From JAFIHK01 sp041441455 (lineage in GTDB: Bacteria > Bacteroidota > Bacteroidia > Bacteroidales > UBA932), in NCBI GenBank assembly GCA_041441455.1, contig JASDTB010000049.1, forward strand, positions 1 to 20,432: 20,432 nt of DNA, given 5' to 3'. The notes under the pieces were generated by a model that saw only the letters and a list, made by a program, of their open reading frames with translations, did not search any database and had not been told where the DNA came from. This document shows positions 16,616-20,432 of the stretch, in pieces (positions within the stretch are counted from its first letter, which is position 1; the number at the start of each line of letters is the position of its first letter). The position numbers and the translations under genes were made by a program.

Positions 16616-16623
16616 CAAAAGTA
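16616..16623 (-). promoter_or_regulatory. -7 element for dus-lpxK (leaderless or nearly so)
   Basis: Minus-strand TACTTTTG fits TAnnTTTG, preceded by a T-rich -33 region. The box ends 4 nt before the dus ATG, so transcription would begin at or within a few bases of the start codon. Confidence 0.6.
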
Positions 16624-16649
16624 GTCATTAGAATAATAATAAAAAAGAG

Positions 16650-16657
16650 TATTTTTG
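16650..16657 (+). promoter_or_regulatory. -7 element for pfkA
   Basis: TATTTTTG fits TAnnTTTG; the -33 region is a weak ATTAG at 16627-16631. It gives a leader of about 15 nt before the ATG at 16678. It lies back-to-back with the dus promoter within 66 bp. Confidence 0.6.
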
Positions 16658-16677
16658 TGGGCTAAATATTGGACGCA

Positions 16678-17667
16678 ATGAACTCAAAAAGAAACATCAA
16701 AAGAATAGGAGTACTCACCTCGGGGGGAGATGCTCCAGGAATGAATGCAGCAATTAGAGCAGTTGTTCGATCGTCTATTTATTATAAAGTGGAGGTTGCT
16801 GGAATTTTGAGAGGTTATAGCGGACTGTTGGCCAGACAATTCATGCCAATGATGTCTCATTCCGTCTCAAAAATCATCTCCCAAGGCGGCACAATTCTTA
16901 AATCTTCGAGATGTCCTGAGTTCAAAAATGCAGACGTTAGGAAGATAGCATATGAAAATCTTTGCGAAGCAGGGATAGACGCGTTAGTGGTCATTGGGGG
17001 AGACGGCTCTTTTCGAGGCGCAAACCTATTATATAAAGAGTTCGGTTTACCAGTTGTGGGAATCCCTGGAACAATTGATAACGATATTTATGGGACAGAC
17101 TTCACTGTTGGGTTCGACACTGCGGTCAATACAGCTGTCTCCGCTGTAGACAAAATCAGAGACACTGCCGATTCGCACAACATAGTCTTCTTTGTTGAGG
17201 TGATGGGGCGCGATGCGGGATTTATAGCGTTGTATACTTCGATTTCGGGCGGAGCAGAGGCAACTCTTATTCCAGAAATCGCTACAGATGTAGACAAACT
17301 TTGTGACTATCTAGAGACTGAAAGGCGCAAAAACAAAACTTCGGGAATCGTGATTGTTGCCGAGGGAAACTCGGGAGGAGGTGCAGCAGAGATGGCAGAG
17401 AAGGTGAAATCAAGGCTGCCCGAGTACGACACCAGAGTAACAACATTAGGACATATTCAAAGAGGAGGCTCTCCTACTGCCAACGACAGAGTTTTAGCAA
17501 GTACTTTAGGACATGAGGCAGTTAAGGCATTGATTGAAGGACAATCAGGAGTGATGGTAGGGCAGATAAATGGATTGACCTCATTTACCCCTTTCGATGA
17601 GGCGTGCGGACGACATAACGAAATCAATAAAAACTGGTATGAGATTGCTCATATTTTGTCACTTTAA
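16678..17667 (+). CDS. pfkA: ATP-dependent 6-phosphofructokinase
   Basis: 329 residues from the ATG at 16678. An in-frame TTG nine bases earlier is a less likely start, because it would sit almost on the predicted transcription start. The enzyme phosphorylates fructose 6-phosphate to fructose 1,6-bisphosphate in glycolysis. Motifs: SGGDAPGMNAAIR (15-27), GGDGS (107-111), PGTIDND (130-136, with Asp134 as the general base), EVMGRDAGFIA, VAEGNSGG and LGHIQRGGSPTANDR. The Gly in GGDGS and the Gly in PGTID, rather than Asp and Lys, point to ATP and not pyrophosphate as phosphoryl donor. The gene has its own promoter and is followed by the rplM promoter with no obvious terminator, so some readthrough into rplM is possible. 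Confidence 0.97.
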   Translation: MNSKRNIKRIGVLTSGGDAPGMNAAIRAVVRSSIYYKVEVAGILRGYSGLLARQFMPMMSHSVSKIISQGGTILKSSRCPEFKNADVRKIAYENLCEAGIDALVVIGGDGSFRGANLLYKEFGLPVVGIPGTIDNDIYGTDFTVGFDTAVNTAVSAVDKIRDTADSHNIVFFVEVMGRDAGFIALYTSISGGAEATLIPEIATDVDKLCDYLETERRKNKTSGIVIVAEGNSGGGAAEMAEKVKSRLPEYDTRVTTLGHIQRGGSPTANDRVLASTLGHEAVKALIEGQSGVMVGQINGLTSFTPFDEACGRHNEINKNWYEIAHILSL

Positions 17668-17685
17668 AAAATAGTTATATCTTTG
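17655..17685 (+). promoter_or_regulatory. Strong Bacteroidota promoter for rplM-rpsI
   Basis: TTTG at 17655-17658, a 19-nt spacer, and TATCTTTG at 17678-17685 make a textbook -33/-7 pair. The -33 box lies in the last codons of pfkA. The roughly 55-nt leader begins near 17691 and contains CCCC/GGGG (17689-17692 with 17702-17705), a weak 4-bp hairpin. Confidence 0.85.
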
Positions 17686-17725
17686 CAGCCCCTCATTTTA
17701 TGGGGAAATCGCAACAAAATTAATG

Positions 17726-17737
17726 TATTAATCTAAA
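17726..17737 (+). promoter_or_regulatory. TATTAATCTAAA box before the rplM start
   Basis: TATTAATCTAAA ends 10 nt before the GTG start of rplM, one base different from the box before both minus-strand susC genes. No Shine-Dalgarno sequence is present, so an element of this kind may help ribosome loading. Confidence 0.45.
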
Positions 17738-17747
17738 AATCAACAAA

Positions 17748-18200
17748 GTGGACACATTGAGCTACAAGACCGTGTCGGCAAACAAGGCTACCGTTAACAA
17801 AGAATGGGTAGTTATTGATGCGACCGATCAAGTATTAGGAAGACTTGCTTCAAGAATTGCACTTATTCTTCGTGGCAAGAACAAAGTCAACTATACCCCA
17901 CATGTGGACTGCGGTGATAATGTGATCGTTATCAATGCAAACAAAGTTCGCCTTACTGGTAATAAGTTGACTGACAAGGTGTATGTAAGACACACCGGAT
18001 ATCCCGGCGGACAAAGATTCGCTTCTCCAAAAGAGTTGCTAAATCGCAAACCTCTAGCCGTAGTTGAGCACGCCGTGAAGGGCATGCTACCTAAGAATCG
18101 CCTAGGTGCTGAATTGTTTAGAAATCTTTTCGTTTACGAAGGTTCAGAACATCCTCACGAGGCACAGCAACCAAAGAAAATTAATTTAAACGAAATTTAA
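17748..18200 (+). CDS. rplM: 50S ribosomal protein L13 (uL13)
   Basis: 150 residues, starting at GTG. The N-terminus MDTLSYKTVSANKATVNKEW is the usual Bacteroidota form, which supports the GTG. The family core is clear: WVVIDATDQVLGRLAS, HVDCGDNVIVINA, the YxRHTGYPGG loop (residues about 82-90) and the signature VKGMLPKNRLG, ending in HPHEAQQPKKI. L13 is an early-assembling protein of the large subunit. rpsI follows after 7 nt, the near-universal L13-S9 pair. It is driven by the strong promoter at 17655-17685. The GTG start may lower translation or reflect feedback control, which is not demonstrable here. Confidence 0.98.
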   Translation: MDTLSYKTVSANKATVNKEWVVIDATDQVLGRLASRIALILRGKNKVNYTPHVDCGDNVIVINANKVRLTGNKLTDKVYVRHTGYPGGQRFASPKELLNRKPLAVVEHAVKGMLPKNRLGAELFRNLFVYEGSEHPHEAQQPKKINLNEI

Positions 18201-18207
18201 ACAGAGC

Positions 18208-18597
18208 ATGGAAGTAATTAACGCCCTTGGAAGACGAAAATCAGCAGTTGCTCGCGTTTATGTGAACTCAGGTAAAGGTAATATTACGATCAACGATCGT
18301 CCTCTTGAAGTTTACTTCACTGAAGGAACTCTACAGTACATCGTAAAACAACCGCTTGAACTTACCAACACACTTGCTCAGTTTGACATTAAAGTCAATC
18401 TAGATGGTGGTGGAATCAAAGGTCAAGCAGAAGCATTGCGTCTTGCTATCGCACGCGCACTTTGCAAAATCGACGTAGAGAATTACCGCCCAACCCTTAA
18501 GTCTAACGGTCTTCTAACCCGCGACCCTCGTGAGGTTGAGAGAAAGAAACCTGGTAGACCTGGTGCACGCAGACGCTTCCAATTCAGCAAACGTTAA
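18208..18597 (+). CDS. rpsI: 30S ribosomal protein S9 (uS9)
   Basis: 129 residues, full length. NALGRRKSAVARVYV opens the protein, and GGGIKGQAEALRLAIARAL is the central signature. RDPREVERKKPGRPGARRRF leads into the basic C-terminal tail QFSKR, whose last residues contact P-site tRNA in the small subunit. It is co-transcribed with rplM 7 nt upstream. No clear terminator follows before the rpsB leader, so the cluster may be read through to tsf. Confidence 0.98.
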   Translation: MEVINALGRRKSAVARVYVNSGKGNITINDRPLEVYFTEGTLQYIVKQPLELTNTLAQFDIKVNLDGGGIKGQAEALRLAIARALCKIDVENYRPTLKSNGLLTRDPREVERKKPGRPGARRRFQFSKR

Positions 18598-18622
18598 TAT
18601 TATATTATCGTATTATCAGCTG

Positions 18623-18748
18623 ATTATTTGCACAGAGCGGATCAAAAACACCGGGATCCTTCAAATGGCTACCTGAGTTTGTCCCTCTGCGGAAAATCAT
18701 CGAGATCGGCACAGACCGCTACTCGGGATTGATGAAAAGAGAAAAATA
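18623..18748 (+). ncRNA. Candidate structured leader of rpsB-tsf
   Basis: This 172-nt gap between rpsI and rpsB is locally GC-richer than other intergenic DNA and has several complementary segments. GGATC (18639-18643) pairs with GATCC (18655-18659), enclosed by CAGAG (18633-18637) with CTCTG (18685-18689). CAAA (18662-18665) can pair with TTTG (18678-18681). CGAG (18701-18704) pairs with CTCG (18722-18725), with CGG/CCG inside it. The alternatives GCGG/CCGC (18689-18692 with 18716-18719) and TCCC/GGGA (18682-18685 with 18725-18728) are mutually exclusive with parts of this. A -7-like ATTATTTG (18623-18630) just precedes it. In Escherichia coli the rpsB-tsf leader mediates repression by S2; an analogous role here is inferred. 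It also reads as an open frame without a start codon. Confidence 0.5.
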
Positions 18749-18769
18749 AACTAGTAAAAACAAAAAACA

Positions 18770-19579
18770 ATGCCTAGAACAAATTTCCAAGAACTACTTG
18801 ATGCAGGTGTACACTTTGGTCACTTAAAGAGAAAGTGGAATCCAAAAATGGCTCCGTATATCTTCATGGAAAAGAACGGTATACACATTATCGACCTGCA
18901 CAAGACCGTTATCAAGATAGATGAGGCTGCAAATGTAATGAAGCAACTTGCTCGCGCAGGTCGCAAAATTCTTTTCGTAGCTACAAAAAAACAGGCTAAA
19001 GAGATTGTTGCAGACAAATGCAAAGCAGTCAATATGCCTTACGTTACAGAGCGCTGGCCAGGTGGAATGCTTACAAACTTCCCTACCATCCGCAAGGCTG
19101 TCAAAAAGATGAACACCATCGATAAGATGATGACAGACGGTACTTTCGAGACACTTGCCAAACGCGAAAAACTACAAATCACTCGTCAGAGAGCAAAACT
19201 AGAAAAGAACTTAGGTTCTATCGCAGATCTAAACAGACTGCCATCTGCTCTATTCGTTATTGATATCCAAAAAGAGATGAATGCCGTTAAAGAGGCTAAC
19301 CGTCTGAATATTCCAGTAATCGCAATGGTTGATACTTGTTGCGATCCAGGTCCGATTGATTATGTGATTCCTGCAAATGATGACGCTGCCAAATCAATCT
19401 CTCTTATCATGGATACAATTTGCCAAGCTATTTCTGAAGGTCTATCTGAAAGAAAGCTTGAGAAAGAGAAAGACGCTCCAGCAGAAAACAAAGATGCTGC
19501 GGATAACAGCAATAAAAAGATGCGTTCACGCAAGCCAGTAAAGGCAGAAGAAAACGCAACTGAAACTCAAGAAAACTAG
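18770..19579 (+). CDS. rpsB: 30S ribosomal protein S2 (uS2)
   Basis: 269 residues. The N-terminal FQELLDAGVHFGHLKRKWNPKM is the S2 signature, followed by KMAPYIFMEKNGIHIIDLHKT, the coiled-coil hairpin around residues 110-150 (rich in Lys, Arg and Glu) and PVIAMVDTCCDPGPIDYVIPANDDA. The last 40 or so residues (from about 230) are a charged low-complexity tail rich in Lys, Glu and Asn, longer than in many bacteria. S2 joins the small subunit late and is needed with S1 for mRNA binding. tsf follows after 26 nt, the conserved rpsB-tsf pair, and the leader upstream is a candidate for autoregulation. Confidence 0.98.
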   Translation: MPRTNFQELLDAGVHFGHLKRKWNPKMAPYIFMEKNGIHIIDLHKTVIKIDEAANVMKQLARAGRKILFVATKKQAKEIVADKCKAVNMPYVTERWPGGMLTNFPTIRKAVKKMNTIDKMMTDGTFETLAKREKLQITRQRAKLEKNLGSIADLNRLPSALFVIDIQKEMNAVKEANRLNIPVIAMVDTCCDPGPIDYVIPANDDAAKSISLIMDTICQAISEGLSERKLEKEKDAPAENKDAADNSNKKMRSRKPVKAEENATETQEN

Positions 19580-19605
19580 TATTAACGATTTTTATTCATA
19601 TCAAA

Positions 19606-20430
19606 ATGGAAATTAAAGCAACAGATGTTGCCAAACTTCGCCAAATGACCGGTGCCGGTATGATGGACTGCAAAAGCGCATTAGTTGAAGCTAATGGCGA
19701 TTTTGAAAGAGCTAAAGAAATCATCCGCGAAAAAGGTAAACTGGTAGCTGCTAAAAGAGCAGATCGTGAAACTACTGAGGGTGCAGTTATTGCTAAAGCC
19801 AATGAAAACAACACCAATGCAATTTTAACTTGCCTTGGTTGCGAAACTGACTTTGTTGCAAAAAATGCAGAATTCCAAAAACTAGCAAACGAAATCGCAG
19901 ATGTAGCTCTTGCTAACATGCCTGCTGATCTTGCAGCTCTTAAAGCTCTTAATCTTAATGGAATGACAATCGAAGAGGCTGTTGTTCAACAAACTGGAAA
20001 AAGCGGTGAAAAACACGCTGTTCCTTTCTACAATAAGATTGAGGCTCCATATATCGCTACTTATATTCACACTAATGGAAAACTTGCTACTATCGTAGGT
20101 TTCTCAAAAGCAATTTCTAATGAAGTTGGTAGAGAGATTGCTATGCAAGTTACAGCAATGAACCCAGTGTCTGTAAGTAAGAGTGATTGCCCTAAAGAGG
20201 TAATCGAAAAAGAATTAGAAATCTACCGTGAGCAAATTCGTCAAGAGGGTAAACCAGAAAACATGGTTGAACAAATCGCTCTTGGTAAACTTAACAAATT
20301 CTTCAAAGAGAGCACTCTAGAAGAACAAACATTTGTTAAGGATGGTAAGATTTCAGTAGCTGCATACCTTAAAACTGTTGATCCAGAAGTTAAGGTTGTT
20401 GCATTCTACAGATTCTCACTTAACGACTAA
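19606..20430 (+). CDS. tsf: Elongation factor Ts
   Basis: 274 residues, complete; the TAA ends two bases before the window edge. EF-Ts is the guanine nucleotide exchange factor that recycles EF-Tu-GDP during translation. The N-terminal UBA-like domain carries TDVAKLRQMTGAGMMDCKSA (6-25). The core holds the EF-Tu-contacting CETDFVAKN (79-87), followed by a second subdomain with SKAISNEVGREIAMQV and a C-terminal module containing VDPEVKVVAFYRFSL. The length is close to the Escherichia coli protein (283 residues). It is downstream of rpsB in the same unit. Confidence 0.98.
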   Translation: MEIKATDVAKLRQMTGAGMMDCKSALVEANGDFERAKEIIREKGKLVAAKRADRETTEGAVIAKANENNTNAILTCLGCETDFVAKNAEFQKLANEIADVALANMPADLAALKALNLNGMTIEEAVVQQTGKSGEKHAVPFYNKIEAPYIATYIHTNGKLATIVGFSKAISNEVGREIAMQVTAMNPVSVSKSDCPKEVIEKELEIYREQIRQEGKPENMVEQIALGKLNKFFKESTLEEQTFVKDGKISVAAYLKTVDPEVKVVAFYRFSLND

Positions 20431-20432
20431 GA

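Noticed and set aside
16319..16618. 99-codon minus-strand frame overlapping dus
   Set aside because: It overlaps the conserved Dus motifs in another frame, and its product is low-complexity and rich in Arg and His.
16669..16677. TTG start nine bases upstream for pfkA
   Set aside because: The ATG at 16678 gives a normal PfkA N-terminus, and the TTG would lie within a few bases of the predicted transcription start.
17686..17747. Strong regulatory hairpin in the rplM leader
   Set aside because: Only a 4-bp CCCC/GGGG stem is visible, followed by mismatches. An L13 autoregulatory element is possible but not supported from this sequence alone.

Overview
The window is AT-rich chromosomal DNA from a member of the Bacteroidota, most likely Bacteroidales. 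This rests on three SusC/SusD outer-membrane pairs, on -7 boxes of the TAnnTTTG type in place of a sigma-70 -10 box, on the near absence of Shine-Dalgarno sequences, and on the gene order rplM-rpsI-rpsB-tsf. I cannot name the genus from sequence alone.

Layout. (A) 1-1968, plus strand: the 3' end of a susC-like receptor gene and a complete canonical susD-like gene, closed by an intrinsic terminator. (B) 1969-2642: a gene-free convergence zone bounded by terminators facing each other. It holds a tandem 22-bp repeat, a 159-bp inverted-repeat element that looks like a REPIN or MITE, a short AT-rich repeat cluster and a G-rich tract. (C) 2643-7634, minus strand: a complete susC-susD pair whose SusD looks like the SusD-like_2 type. 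(D) 7938-8441, minus strand: a small secreted protein resembling DUF4251, apparently its own transcription unit. (E) 8552-14332, minus strand: a second complete susC-susD pair of the same type, followed by a one-base-overlapping gene for a lipoprotein with two similar halves, probably a surface accessory subunit. (F) 14563-16611, minus strand: dus-lpxK, a tight pair (tRNA dihydrouridine synthase and lipid A 4'-kinase). (G) 16678-20430, plus strand: pfkA, diverging from dus, then rplM-rpsI and rpsB-tsf (ribosomal proteins L13, S9 and S2, and elongation factor Ts), the latter pair preceded by a leader that appears structured.

How the genes work together. Each SusC is a TonB-dependent barrel and each SusD is the lipoprotein lid that binds ligand over it. 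The two minus-strand pairs are similar enough to be old paralogues. No glycoside hydrolase, peptidase, sulfatase, hybrid two-component regulator, SusR or ECF sigma/anti-sigma gene lies in the window, so the substrates cannot be inferred. The right-hand third is core housekeeping DNA. I found no defence system, CRISPR array, transposase, phage gene, tRNA or rRNA, and no convincing new multi-gene system. The observations most worth checking are non-coding: the REPIN-like element, the rpsB leader, a recurring TTAAYCTAAA box 10-13 nt ahead of five start codons, and repeats upstream of one susC.
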